A stretch of DNA of 64,000 nucleotides from Alkalihalobacterium chitinilyticum (GTDB lineage Bacteria; Bacillota; Bacilli; Bacillales; Bacillaceae_F), in contig NZ_JAOTPO010000014.1 in assembly GCF_029028005.1 (NCBI RefSeq), positions 58,447 through 122,446 of the forward strand, read 5' to 3'. The notes beneath the pieces are model-generated. The model did not search any database and was not told where the DNA came from. It saw nothing but the letters and a program-made list of their open reading frames with translations. Position 1 is the first letter of the stretch; every line of letters starts with the position of its first letter. A program made the position numbers and the translations under genes. Of this stretch, positions 36,201-46,100 are shown one piece after another.

Positions 36201-36599
36201 GTGGCCAATTTTAAGAAAGTGCCATTAAAAGAAAGGGTAATATCTGGAGCCGTTGTATTTGTTATTTTTATTTCGTTCAGTTACTATACTCAACTATTTA
36301 AACCTGTTAATTCATTAGACTTATATCAATTATTATCTTTTGCGAAAAGTTTTGAAAAGGCGCAAAGTTTGATGTTAGATGGGTATGAGGCTAATTTTAA
36401 GGAAGAAGATTATGAATTTATCACGAGTATAGATAATCAAGCAAACAGTATAAACCAATTTACTCTTTTTGAATATGAAGAGAAAACGTATCTGATTAAA
36501 ACTTCACCAGGTACACGAGGTTTTCAAAAATTAAAAGTTCATGCAATTGAAGAGGTACCACCAGAAGTAAGAAATTATTTTCTTGAATTGGCTCCATAA
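36201..36599 (+). CDS. Small membrane-anchored protein
   Basis: 132 residues, GTG start after GAAGGGAG. One membrane segment near 15-30, then an acidic, helical extracytoplasmic region (LLSFAKSFEKAQSLMLDGYEANF) and a strand-rich end (YEEKTYLIKTSPGTRGFQKL). No family recognised. Confidence 0.5.
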   Translation: MANFKKVPLKERVISGAVVFVIFISFSYYTQLFKPVNSLDLYQLLSFAKSFEKAQSLMLDGYEANFKEEDYEFITSIDNQANSINQFTLFEYEEKTYLIKTSPGTRGFQKLKVHAIEEVPPEVRNYFLELAP

Positions 36600-36679
36600 A
36601 TATTTTTTTAATAAAAGGTAAAAAAGAGTAGATAGAAAATGTATATCGTACGCGACATAGAAATGGAGGAAGTGCTATT

Positions 36680-37015
36680 TTGAAGAAGTTTTTTGCTCTT
36701 ATTCTATGCACCTTTTATTTGTTAGGTATTTTCGGTTGTTCCCACAACGAAAAAGAGGAAAGTTTGTCCGATAGACGACCGATGATTATGGTAAATGAAA
36801 GGATCTACATGGATACTGGGAAAGAAATACCACTAGAAATTGGTGATCATGCAATATCCGGAGTAATAACATCATCGGTAAAAAGCACAGAAAAACCCGC
36901 ACAGAATGGGGAAAGTAACTTTGGTTACGAAGGTGCACAATATGCTTTATATGATGAAGGTCTTGTAGTGTTAATACAAGAAAAATGGATTTTTTTTAAA
37001 GAAGATATAGAATGA
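36680..37015 (+). CDS. Small lipoprotein
   Basis: 111 residues, TTG start after ATGGAGGAAG. Lipoprotein signal with lipobox FGCS at residue 20, then PMIMVNERIYMDTGKEI, a pattern seen in small Bacillus lipoproteins of unknown role. The rest is a compact strand-rich domain ending IQEKWIFFKEDIE. Confidence 0.6.
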   Translation: MKKFFALILCTFYLLGIFGCSHNEKEESLSDRRPMIMVNERIYMDTGKEIPLEIGDHAISGVITSSVKSTEKPAQNGESNFGYEGAQYALYDEGLVVLIQEKWIFFKEDIE

Positions 37016-37087
37016 TAGGTTCATAATGATCATTGTGACACCAGTCTTCAGTGATTATGAATTTTAATAAAACTAGGAGGGGGTTAA

Positions 37088-37516
37088 ATGAAAAGAAAAT
37101 GGTTTCTAATTATTGGACTTGTAATAATAATCTTTTTCTCTATTAACATTTTTAATGATTATAGAGCAAAGGGATTAGACGATTTAATTAGTTTTAATTC
37201 TACTGATTTCGATTCGTTTGTCTTTAATGAGGGTCACGAGCACTTAGAAGTAAGAACTGATAAAAAGGAACATGCAGAAAAGCTAGACGATTTTCTAAGT
37301 CAATATCGAGTTAAAAGGATGAATGATAATGAGTGGGATAGTGATGTTTCAGAAGAAGAAGGCTTTATGCTTACTATCTACTCCAAAAATAAACCTATAA
37401 TGGCTTCCATTTATGAAAGGCGTGTACATTTTTTAAATGAAGGTAAGTATTATAATGTTTTAAATGGACCAATCGATATGGATTGGGTCAATAATTATAT
37501 TCAGGAATACCAATAA
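37088..37516 (+). CDS. Small membrane-anchored protein
   Basis: 142 residues, RBS AGGAGGGGG. N-terminal membrane segment (~5-20), then a mixed alpha/beta extracytoplasmic domain (DFDSFVFNEGHEHLEVRTDKKEHAEKLDDFL ... YNVLNGPIDMDWVNNYI). No family recognised. Confidence 0.55.
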   Translation: MKRKWFLIIGLVIIIFFSINIFNDYRAKGLDDLISFNSTDFDSFVFNEGHEHLEVRTDKKEHAEKLDDFLSQYRVKRMNDNEWDSDVSEEEGFMLTIYSKNKPIMASIYERRVHFLNEGKYYNVLNGPIDMDWVNNYIQEYQ

Positions 37517-37582
37517 TCATAATCTAAAACGTAATATTCTTAAAGTAACGGAGAGCTTTAGTGCCAAAAGGGGAGGGAAAAG

Positions 37583-38408
37583 TTGAGGAGCCGCGACAAG
37601 ATAATAGTACTAGTAATAATTATCTTTACCATTAGTTATACGGGCAAGGGTTATGCGGAAGAAAATAATGTGTCTCTTGATGTTTTTCTTTCTGGTAATG
37701 GTAGTTACGATGGAATATTTCAATATCAGATGGTGCGTACCTATACTAACAAGACAAATGAGATACAAGTCTTTTCAGAGAGCTTTCAATTAGGAGTTAA
37801 TGATAATCTAAATGTTGGTTTTGTTCAGCTAGTTAATTTAGCTGATGAACTAACTTTTGAGAACTTGGGCAACGGTTCATACCAAATTTCAGGTAGGTTA
37901 CAACCAAAAGAAGCAGCATCAATTACAATTTATAAGCAGACTGATGGGTTTAAGTCGAGGTGGCAGCTCGACAGTGACTACATACGGTGATCGTTTTCTG
38001 CTATTAAGCAGCATAGAAAATATTTTGCCCCGCATTTTTACTATCAAATTTAATTACCCTGCAGATGTTTATAAAATTACTGATTTTTCTAGTTTAAATG
38101 TAACAAATCTTAAGGGGGAAATGAAAAGATTTACCCCTAGCAGAGTTGAGGGAAAGTTGCCGATGGACAGTTGGTATATGACTAATGAAGATGAACTTAT
38201 AAATGAAGATGACTTTGTTAGAAAAATAGATTTCGAAAATGCTGATAGCGTTGATTTAGAGCTAGCATATCAAGTAAGACCAAATACAACTCCAACTTAT
38301 TTGATCTATATTGCAATCGGAATAGCTAGTCTTTCATTGCTATTTTCAGTTTTACTTTCAGGAAGATTGAGTAAATTAAAAAAATCCAATAAAGAGCAAC
38401 CTTTTTAA
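37583..38408 (+). pseudogene. Frameshifted secreted protein with C-terminal membrane anchor
   Basis: TTG start after GGGGAGGG. The first frame carries a signal peptide and a strand-rich domain (NNVSLDVFLSGNGSYDGIFQYQMVRTYTNKT) and stops at 37990. The neighbouring frame carries coding-like sequence from about 37950 to 38408 (GDRFLLLSSIENILPRIFTIKF ... a membrane segment YLIYIAIGIASLSLLFSVLL, then basic residues). Together they would make one ~275-residue protein anchored at its C-terminus. The shift lies between about 37945 and 37990. Either a broken gene or a sequencing error. Confidence 0.6.
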
Positions 38409-38549
38409 ACTAAACGGATGTTTTTCTTTAAGAAGGAAGTGGGGCAATTCCGTTCCTTGTTGGCTATCTTTCATATATAAGAAGGCGATGGAGAATGTAG
38501 GGGGCAGTGCTCGATCTTATTAGGAATACAACATATGGGAGTGTTCTTA

Positions 38550-39017
38550 TTGATAAAATTCTTTGAATATAACTGGAAAGTAAGAGATGAGTGGTTTGAC
38601 TGGTGCGCCCAAGTAGCGACTGAAGAGTTGATAAAAGAACGCAGAGGTGGAGTGGGAAGTATTTTATATACCTTTTTTCATATTATTGATGTCGAATATA
38701 GCTGGATTCGTGGTATTCAGAAGAAGGAAGACGTAACATTTCAGTTTGAAGACTATAATTCACTTAGAAAGGTTAAACCTCTATCAGATGAATTACGCAA
38801 TGAAATAGCTAAGTTTTTACAATCAAATTTAGATGGTTTAAAGGGAAAAGTTATAAGTGTTTCTTGGGATGAAGAAAAATACACTGTCGATGAAATACTT
38901 CACCATATAATTGCACACGAAATTCATCATATCGGTCAACTCTCAGTTTGGTCAAGAGAACTAGGATTACAACCTGTATCTGCTAGTTTTATTGGAAAAG
39001 GGATTCATACTTATTGA
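38550..39017 (+). CDS. DinB-family four-helix-bundle protein
   Basis: 155 residues from a TTG after GGGAGTG; an ATG at 38535 overlaps that site. Starts IKFFEYNWKVRDEWFDW, a DinB-family opening. Metal-ligand candidates are His in TFFHIIDVEYSW and the pair in HHIIAHEIHHIGQLSVW. DinB-like proteins are metal-binding bundles, some of them thiol (bacillithiol) S-transferases; the substrate is unknown here. Confidence 0.8.
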   Translation: MIKFFEYNWKVRDEWFDWCAQVATEELIKERRGGVGSILYTFFHIIDVEYSWIRGIQKKEDVTFQFEDYNSLRKVKPLSDELRNEIAKFLQSNLDGLKGKVISVSWDEEKYTVDEILHHIIAHEIHHIGQLSVWSRELGLQPVSASFIGKGIHTY

Positions 39018-39046
39018 AGTAAAGGTGCTTTTATTGAATAAAAATT

Positions 39047-39085
39047 AATCTAGGACCATTTTAGTTTTGGTCCTAGATTAGTTTT
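39047..39085. terminator. Bidirectional terminator
   Basis: AATCTAGGACCA pairs with TGGTCCTAGATT (12 bp, 9-nt loop), T-rich on both sides, between converging genes. Confidence 0.8.
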
Positions 39086-39105
39086 GAGAAGCATGACCGT
39101 TAATA

Positions 39106-40440
39106 TTAAAAAGCAGTGACTGATAATATACCTGTTGGTTGCACGTCTAGAGTTAATACTGTATCCACGTGGTCATCATGTACATGTAGAAGTGTGTTAT
39201 TAGTTGGATCTGTAATGACGACTTGATCATTGACTAATGTTAGACTTGGGTAGACATGATCATGACCGTGTCCCTCAGCTAACTCAAATGGATCAATCAC
39301 CTGAAGTTCAGATATAATCGTTCCATTCGCTAAGTCCAGCTGATAGAGGGTTCCATTTATGCCTAGGACAAATCCTTCTCCATTTGCATTAACTGCCATT
39401 GAGCTTATATAAGGTGTTGAGATATCAATGGTATTAAGTGTTTTTTCATTTGTATCAATGACACTAACATTGGTACCGAGCTCTGGTTTTTCTTTACTAC
39501 TGTAATTTGCTAGGAAATAACGGCTGTCATTATGACTCTTAATCGTTCCCACTCGTGCCTCTTCATCAGGTAACGAAATTTCTATCGCTTCATCTGTATG
39601 AGGAAGATACAAGAGAACCTGCCCTTCACAACCAAAGGCAACCATCTCTTTTTCTTTCGACCCGTGAGAAGCTTCACCATGTAGGCGAGGACAAGAGGCA
39701 TAGCGGGATACTTCTTCGCCTGTTTCATCATAAATAACGATACCTTCTGGAAGTGGCTGTGGATCTTCTTCATCTGTGTAGGATACAGCATAATTTCCAT
39801 TTGATAATGGTACTGCAACGCCGTGATGTCCAATGCCAGGAATCGTAATCATAGGCTCTGGCTTTTTACTAGTTTTTAAACTTTTGTTTGTATAAACTTC
39901 TACAAGACCATCACCATCATAGAAGATGGCTGTTTTTCCATTGTGAGTTACGAAGTGTGTTGGCTTTTCACCATGTATTTCATAGTCTGACACAACAGGT
40001 GCCTCTGCATATGTATGTCCATGATCGCCATGGCTATCTACCCATACACCTAAATCAAGAAGCTTTACTATACCTTCTTCGCGGTTGTTGAGAAACAAGT
40101 GACGATTGTCGTCTGCTAGACCCATAGCACTTGTGGTTGTTTCTAGAGTTTCAATGACTTGAAAGTTTCCATCTAAAATGATTACACCTGCATCATAGCT
40201 GACGGCAATGCGTGTTCCGTTTTTCTCTTCTTTATCACTTTGTTCTGCCTCTTCTTCCTTATGTTCTTCCTCATCAGCCTCATCATTTTCAGATAGAAGC
40301 TCATCGGACATATCTTCGCTAGAAGACGTTTCTTCGTTTGCAGTTGAAGTTGAGTTTGAACTGCATCCTGTAATAAGTAAAAATACAGCTAATAACAATA
40401 CTGAAACAAGTGTCTTTGTGGTGTGTACATAACTTTTCAT
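39106..40440 (-). CDS. Histidine-rich beta-propeller lipoprotein, probable zinc-binding (AztD-like)
   Basis: 444 residues. Lipobox ITGC near residue 25, then a very acidic linker (~30-72, ending EEKNG) and a seven-bladed-type propeller with repeated strand patterns (RIAVSYDAGVIILDG, TRLHLFLNN-like, TNVSVIDTNEKTLNTIDI). His clusters DSHGDHGHTY, GIGHHGVAV, LHGEASHG, GHGHDHVYP and VHDDHVD are placed like the metal sites of AztD zinc chaperones. The Zur-box-like operator overlapping its promoter supports a role in zinc capture or hand-over at the cell surface during zinc shortage. Confidence 0.75.
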   Translation of the reverse strand: MKSYVHTTKTLVSVLLLAVFLLITGCSSNSTSTANEETSSSEDMSDELLSENDEADEEEHKEEEAEQSDKEEKNGTRIAVSYDAGVIILDGNFQVIETLETTTSAMGLADDNRHLFLNNREEGIVKLLDLGVWVDSHGDHGHTYAEAPVVSDYEIHGEKPTHFVTHNGKTAIFYDGDGLVEVYTNKSLKTSKKPEPMITIPGIGHHGVAVPLSNGNYAVSYTDEEDPQPLPEGIVIYDETGEEVSRYASCPRLHGEASHGSKEKEMVAFGCEGQVLLYLPHTDEAIEISLPDEEARVGTIKSHNDSRYFLANYSSKEKPELGTNVSVIDTNEKTLNTIDISTPYISSMAVNANGEGFVLGINGTLYQLDLANGTIISELQVIDPFELAEGHGHDHVYPSLTLVNDQVVITDPTNNTLLHVHDDHVDTVLTLDVQPTGILSVTAF

Positions 40441-40461
40441 TTGTAAAATTATCCCCTTTGT

Positions 40462-40482
40462 AAATAGTAATTATTACGATTT
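40462..40482 (-). promoter_or_regulatory. Zur operator
   Basis: The 21 bp match the B. subtilis Zur box (AAATCGTAAT-N-ATTACGATTT) at all fixed positions but one (A for C at position 5). It lies 22 bp upstream of the lipoprotein start and covers the expected transcription start, so zinc-loaded Zur would block transcription. Confidence 0.85.
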
Positions 40483-40484
40483 AT

Positions 40485-40514
40485 ATTATAGGAAGGATTT
40501 TCCTGAAGCGTCAA
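40485..40514 (-). promoter_or_regulatory. Sigma-A promoter of the zinc lipoprotein gene
   Basis: On the minus strand TTGACG (40514-40509) and TATAAT (40490-40485) are 18 bp apart, directly followed by the Zur box. Confidence 0.75.
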
Positions 40515-40604
40515 TGAGTAATTAGAGGGTGGGCTAAAGTATCGTTCTATCTATAAGAAAATACTTTATTAATGACTCGACTAGTAAATTTAATGCTGGG
40601 AGCA

Positions 40605-40641
40605 GAAAAAAACGCTAGGGTAAATTTGTTTTCCTAGCGTT
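40605..40641 (-). terminator. Terminator after the orphan minus-strand gene
   Basis: AACGCTAGG/CCTAGCGTT stem (9 bp) followed on the minus strand by a T tract. Confidence 0.7.
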
Positions 40642-40716
40642 AATAGTGTTTATTTATTTTTCTCAATTTATTCAAATAATGCTTTGTGTGAAATAGAAAA
40701 CCCTGTTTGCTATACA

Positions 40717-41640
40717 TTAACTTGTTTCCTTGTTTTTCTTATCTTTGATTAATTGAAGAATGTCCTGTTTTAAGTGGTTTCTCTTTTCATTGGTTATGGA
40801 ACTCAACCATGAAGTGACATCTTTTCCGTATTTTCTTTTTCCGCGTTGGTAAATGGTTAAAAATACTTGTTTGAAAACAGATGATTGGTTGTAAATTTTA
40901 TTTAACTTACGACTTTCATCTAAAACAAAATTCAAAAAAGAGACGTCTTCTAAGGACACTTTTTTAGCTAATCGAGTGAGAAAAGTACTCGCTTCATCAT
41001 ACGCATGATGCTTGTAGTAGTACGATAAAATATCAGTCACTAAAGTGGGGGATTTTTCAAAATGTTTCATAAGATGGATTAAAAAACGGTCATAACGATG
41101 TAGTAGTAAGAAATCAATGGATTTTTTTGGATTTGCAGTAGAGAGTGCTGTTATTAGTGTGGAATGGATCAATGAGTTAGAAGTCTTGTGGTTCATGGAT
41201 TGAGAAGATAATAAACGGGAAGGCCAACAATTTTTAATGTCTTGTAAATGTTCATCCGAAAGAAGTTTTTCTAAGTTTTTATTATGGAATTTAGCATGTT
41301 CTTCGTCATTTAAAGCATCTTTAATATCAGCTTGAGTAAGTGGACTATTCGTTCTAGCAGCTTCAATTTGCTTACATTGTTCAAGGCAGCGTGCAGCATG
41401 TGGATCATGTGTTTTATTTAGAAAAAAAGATTGTAAAAATTCACCTGTATGAGATATACGGGCATAAATTTTCGGACGGTCCTCTTCAAATAAAATGACA
41501 TGGTTATCCTTGTCAGTAGGTTCTTGATACTTGATAAGATAGTGGGAATTGTTATTTAAACTAACAGTTTTCCCGAGCAGACAAGCAGGTAGAGTCATAA
41601 AATAACCTTCCTTTCGCTGGAGAGATTTTTTGTTCGCCAT
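40717..41640 (-). CDS. Orphan protein of unknown function, basic and helical
   Basis: 307 residues from the ATG after AAGGAGAAAG. An internal ATG (MTLPACLLGK, 15 residues in) has an even better spaced AAGGAAGG and may be the true start. No signal peptide or membrane segment. The N-terminal ~70 residues look strand-rich (TVSLNNNSHYLIKYQEP), and the rest is helical and rich in Lys, Asn, Ser and His. There are Cys in CLEQCKQIEAAR. I recognise no domain. Single gene with its own terminator. Confidence 0.6.
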   Translation of the reverse strand: MANKKSLQRKEGYFMTLPACLLGKTVSLNNNSHYLIKYQEPTDKDNHVILFEEDRPKIYARISHTGEFLQSFFLNKTHDPHAARCLEQCKQIEAARTNSPLTQADIKDALNDEEHAKFHNKNLEKLLSDEHLQDIKNCWPSRLLSSQSMNHKTSNSLIHSTLITALSTANPKKSIDFLLLHRYDRFLIHLMKHFEKSPTLVTDILSYYYKHHAYDEASTFLTRLAKKVSLEDVSFLNFVLDESRKLNKIYNQSSVFKQVFLTIYQRGKRKYGKDVTSWLSSITNEKRNHLKQDILQLIKDKKNKETS

Positions 41641-41732
41641 CTTTCTCCTTACCAACTATTGTAAATGTTTTTGTATGAAAAGTGAAATGTTGTTTGCTTT
41701 TATAACTAAGAGAGTGGAATGGCGTACGCTGG

Positions 41733-42098
41733 AGCGTGAACGGAAAGGCGTGAACCGTTAGCCGTAGAGGGGAAAATTAGGAGATAGCGTGAACGAAAAG
41801 CTGTGGATCGTGAGCGGTAGAGGGAGAAATTAGGAGATATCGTGAACGAAAAGCTGTGAATCGTGAGCGGTTAAGGGAAAAGTTAGGAGGAAGCGTGAAC
41901 GGAAAGGGAGGAAACGTGAGCGGTAGAGGAAGAAATTAGGAGGAGGCTTGAACGAAAAGCTGTGGAGCGTGAGCGGTAGAGGGAGAAATTAGGAGATATT
42001 GTGAACGAAAAGCTGTGAATCGTGAGCGATCAGGGAGGAATTAGGAGAAAGCGTGAACGAATAGTTGTAAATCGTGAGCTGGAGAAGAAAAAGAGGTA
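41733..42098. repeat. 53-bp tandem repeat, seven units
   Basis: Units begin at 41733, 41786, 41839, 41892, 41945, 41998 and 42050 (the sixth is 52 bp, the last partial). Typical unit: AGCGTGAACGAAAAGCTGTG, then GATCGTGAGCGGTAGAGGGA, then GAAATTAGGAGAT. Each contains two related half-elements, CGTGAACG and CGTGAGCG. Units differ by substitutions only. There is no long open frame across the array, and it is purine-rich on the plus strand. Function unknown. Confidence 0.85.
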
Positions 42099-42103
42099 AA
42101 ATT

Positions 42104-42137
42104 GAAAAGGGCCCTTGCGCAGGAACCCTTTTCATCT
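42104..42137 (-). terminator. Terminator after the soluble chemoreceptor gene
   Basis: GAAAAGGG pairs with CCCTTTTC (8 bp) with a G/C-rich inner hairpin. On the minus strand a T-containing tract follows. Confidence 0.55.
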
Positions 42138-42144
42138 TATAGCT

Positions 42145-42960
42145 TTAATTTACTTTGGAAAGTTTTAATAAGTCGTCAACAACAGAATGTAACGATTGAA
42201 CAGCAGTTGTGATCTCCTCGGTAGCGGCGGTTTGTGAGTGGACATATTGAGAAGTCTGAACAATTTGGTTTTGTATAGCAGTAATGCCTTCCTTCATTTC
42301 GTGTAAAGAAAGCTCTATTCCCTTGACAGCGTCATTACTTTCTACTGAGAGCTTTCGAACCTCGTTAGCTACTACAGCAAAGCCTTTACCATGATCGCCT
42401 GCACGAGCAGCTTCAATGGCAGCGTTTAAGGCAAGAAGGTTCGTTTGTCCTGCAATTTTTTTAATTAGACTCGTAATTGTTTGTGTTTCATCAGCATGTT
42501 TTTTCATATCATGAGCAGATTCTGTAATTTTTTCTTGAGAAGCAGATGATTCTAAAGCTGTATTTGAAATCTCTGAAAGGCTGGCAGATATTTCTTCAAT
42601 AGAAGCAGCTAGCGTTTCTGATAATTCATTTATTTTATACACTTCCTCTAGACTCCAGCCAATTCCGAAAGCACCAATAATTTCTCCGTTGTTAGCACGA
42701 ATAGAAATTGTAACTGCACGAAAGGGAACACCTTTTACCTCTTTAGGTATATTAACACGTAGCGTCTGCTTGGCTTTGATCGCGTCAAACAGCCCGTCTC
42801 CCTCTACAAGCCTATCTCCTATTCTGGCTGTATTTAGAGTTTTACCGGGAACATAATATACAATTTCGCTTAAGTTGCTTATTGCAATCATATTGTCTTC
42901 TTCTAAAAACAATTCTTTTAGTAATGGTGCTACTTCAATTAACTGGTCTAATTTATTCAA
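42145..42960 (-). CDS. Soluble methyl-accepting chemotaxis protein (YfmS-like)
   Basis: 271 residues from the TTG at 42960, which lies 6 nt after GGAGGGG. The frame is open further upstream to 43089, but those residues have no ribosome binding site. There is no membrane segment. Residues ~1-115 resemble a PAS/Cache-like sensor ([47 protein letters not shown]). The rest is a short MCP signalling domain with [39 protein letters not shown]. Size and layout match the soluble YfmS-type receptors of Bacillus. The ligand is unknown. Confidence 0.75.
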   Translation of the reverse strand: MNKLDQLIEVAPLLKELFLEEDNMIAISNLSEIVYYVPGKTLNTARIGDRLVEGDGLFDAIKAKQTLRVNIPKEVKGVPFRAVTISIRANNGEIIGAFGIGWSLEEVYKINELSETLAASIEEISASLSEISNTALESSASQEKITESAHDMKKHADETQTITSLIKKIAGQTNLLALNAAIEAARAGDHGKGFAVVANEVRKLSVESNDAVKGIELSLHEMKEGITAIQNQIVQTSQYVHSQTAATEEITTAVQSLHSVVDDLLKLSKVN

Positions 42961-43177
42961 TTTTTTCCCCTCCACATTCATGTAAACAAGCGTATTAGTA
43001 CTCTGGATGAATTGGCTGAAGATGTCAACTTTATTGTAGCTTAAAAAGATAGAGACCGAGGTAGCAAAGATAAATAGATTTTGTGTCAATAAATATTTAA
43101 AAGAGAACTAACATTCGCTTTTTTCTGGTGATTTCTGTATAATTAAAGGGTGATTTACTAAAAGCTAGGAGGTTAAT

Positions 43178-46100
43178 ATGAATCCTCATTCTATTATTGA
43201 GCAACTCATTGAAATTGTTACAAACAATAAATTAACAGAAAAGATTTTTGTTGTTCCTTCACACCGTGATGGACAACTCGTGATACAAGCTTTAGCGAGA
43301 GCCGGCCAACCTGTTCTTAATGTCAAGGTCAAAACGTTTATGGACTTAGCTCTTGAGTCGATTAAACCTGTTATGAAAAAAGCCGATTATAAACAAATGC
43401 CATACCAAATTGGCAAACAATATATTTTTTCAGAACTGCAAAAACTGAAAGCCAATAAACAGTTAAATTATTTTAACACTGTTCAATTGACCCCTGCATT
43501 TAGCCAAGCTGTTTACCAAGCGATATTAGATTTAAAACAAGCGAGAGTATCTGTACAAACTTTTCCAACACAAGCATTTCTAAAGCGAGAGAAAGGAGAA
43601 GATCTATACCAGCTCTTTCAAGCGTATGAACAAAAACGCCAAGAAAATCGATTGCTGGATACGGCTGATATCTTCGAGCTTGCCATGCAACAACCTGTCG
43701 CGCCAAAAAAACAGTCACTTTATATCTTTTTTCCTCATGAAGCTTATTACCGAATCGAGAAAGAATTTTTCTTGCATTATACAAAAGGCGAAGAGGTTGT
43801 TGCACTAGACTTTCCAGCAGTTGTTGGGTTAGAGCCGCTGCCGTCGATGGTGCCCCCGACCAAGAATATCGAATCGCATCATCCATTTAGTTTCTTATAT
43901 CAAATCGAAAATGCCCCTAGTGAACCGGATCTTGTTTTAAAAGCAGCCATCAGTGAAGATGAAGAAATTCATGGTGTATTTAGGGAATTGAAGAATAAGA
44001 AATTGCCTTTTGATCAATCCGTCATTTTCTATACAAGTGGACGACCATACGTAGAAAGTGTTCTTCGCTTTGTGCAAAAACAAAAGCTGGAGGAGTGTGT
44101 CACGTTTGCTGAAGGCGTCCCAGTTAATCTGACAAAACCTGGAAAGCTTATAAAAGGTGTATTTCAGTGGATGCGTGAAAACTACAGCATCAAGATGCTG
44201 GCTAAATTAATTAGAGAAGGCTGTATATCATTAAACCAAATAGAACTGTCAGGAGAAAAAGTCATTGAGCTTCTTCAAGATGCAGACATTCATTGGGGAA
44301 AGGAAAGGTATATACAGAAGCTTCATGAAAAGATGACCGATTTAGCGCTAAAAATAAAAGAAGATCCTTCCAATACACGGGTCGTTCAAAAGCTAGAGAG
44401 ATACAAACAATTAGAAAAATGGTTAACCCCATGGATGGAACGGTTTGAGGGAGACAGCACGTGGAGTACTATCTCGTATAAACAGTGGTTAATTGCTTTG
44501 AAAGATTTAATTTCAATAGAGGATAACTCAAACAATGCACTAAACACGTCTGCCAAAAATCAACTAATTGAAGCGATAACAGAAGTTGAACATTTAGCTG
44601 ATGGAGACATGACGTTAGGTGAGGCACTAAATGATACAGAACAGTGGTTAATGAAGCTTACAGTTGGAGCATCTATGCCTAAGCCGGGTCATCTCCATAT
44701 CTCGCCTCATCGGATTGGATTGTATTTAGATCGTCCTCATGTGTATATCGTAGGTTTAGATAACGGCAGATTTCCTGGCCGTCAAAAAGAAGACCCTATT
44801 CTTCTTGATCTAGAAAGAAAAGCGATTCATCCTGAGATGACGTTAGGCCGTGAGTTTGTTAAACGAAACTTTTATTTATTTGTTCAGCTATTGTTAACGA
44901 CAAAAGGACATGTGCAAATGAGTTATCCGTTTATGGATACGGTTGAAAATCGGCGATCTGCTCCAGCGCATATCTTTTTACAAGCGTATCGATTATTGAC
45001 GAAACAACCTAGCGTAACAGGTGAGGAGCTTGTTCTTGCTCTGCAAGATGATGTTCATTTTATCCAAAAAGAAACTGCAAATGTACTTCATGAAAATGAA
45101 TGGTGGGCCAAGCAAGTATGGGATCAGAGCCAGTTAGATAAAGAGGTCTTTAACGAAGTTTCATTTATGCACTTAAAACAAGCTGAGCTGGCTAGAGAAG
45201 CGCGTCGTAATGAGGTGTTTACTGAATTCGACGGTCGAGTAGAATATGATCACGACAAGCTTGATCCTAGAAAAAATGAACAGCTTACGATTACAACGAG
45301 TAAGTTAGAGATGCTAGGGACTTGTCCGTATAAATATTTTTTAAAGCATATTTTATATGTTGAAGAAGAACAAATAGAAGAATTCGATATGTATAGCTGG
45401 CTCAACCCTCCAACTAGAGGAAGTTTAATGCATGAAGTGTTTGAGCGTTTTTATGGACGTTTAAAAGAAGCAAAAGAAAAGCCGCAAGTAGAACAGCATC
45501 TAGATCTGATTATTGAAATTGCTGATCAAGTGCTCTCTTTCGAACGAGAAAGCAATCCGCCCCCAAGTGAAATCATTTATTTATTAGAGCGCCAGGAAAT
45601 TCTAGAGTCATGTGCGGTCTTTTTGAAGGCAGAGGAAGAGGCAAGTGGTGAAGGCGACCCGTTATTCTTTGAATTTAATTTTGGAATTAGTGGACAAGAC
45701 CCAGCAACGATTGATCTCGCCAATGGGGAGTCGATCCGATTAAGCGGAAAAATTGACCGTGTCGATCGTTTGAAGAATGGACTATATGCAATTATTGATT
45801 ATAAAACAGGAAGTTCCTATGGCTATACGGAAAAAGCTTATTTTAACGGGGGACGTAAACTTCAACACAGTCTGTATGCACTTGCATTTGAAAAGCTTTT
45901 TACGCATCAAAATGCACAAGTCAGCTCAAGTACCTACCTTTTTCCAACGCTGAAAGGGCAAGGTGAGAGAATTGTACGAAAGCATAACGATGAGGAACGG
46001 CAGCAATTTTTAACGATCGTCGAGCACTTATGTGACCTCCTTGCTAAAGGGCATTTTCCTTACACCGATGCAGCTGATGATTGTAAGTATTGTGATTATA

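Noticed and set aside
37018-37045. Fur/PerR-like box (ATAATGATCATTGT)
   Set aside because: Only the central AATGATCATT is palindromic; too few matches to the 7-1-7 consensus and no iron-related gene follows.
39582-39833. 83-codon minus-strand frame inside the zinc lipoprotein gene
   Set aside because: Same strand, other frame, no ribosome binding site; the propeller gene explains the region.
41733-42098. CRISPR array
   Set aside because: The whole 53-bp unit repeats without unique spacers and no cas genes are near.
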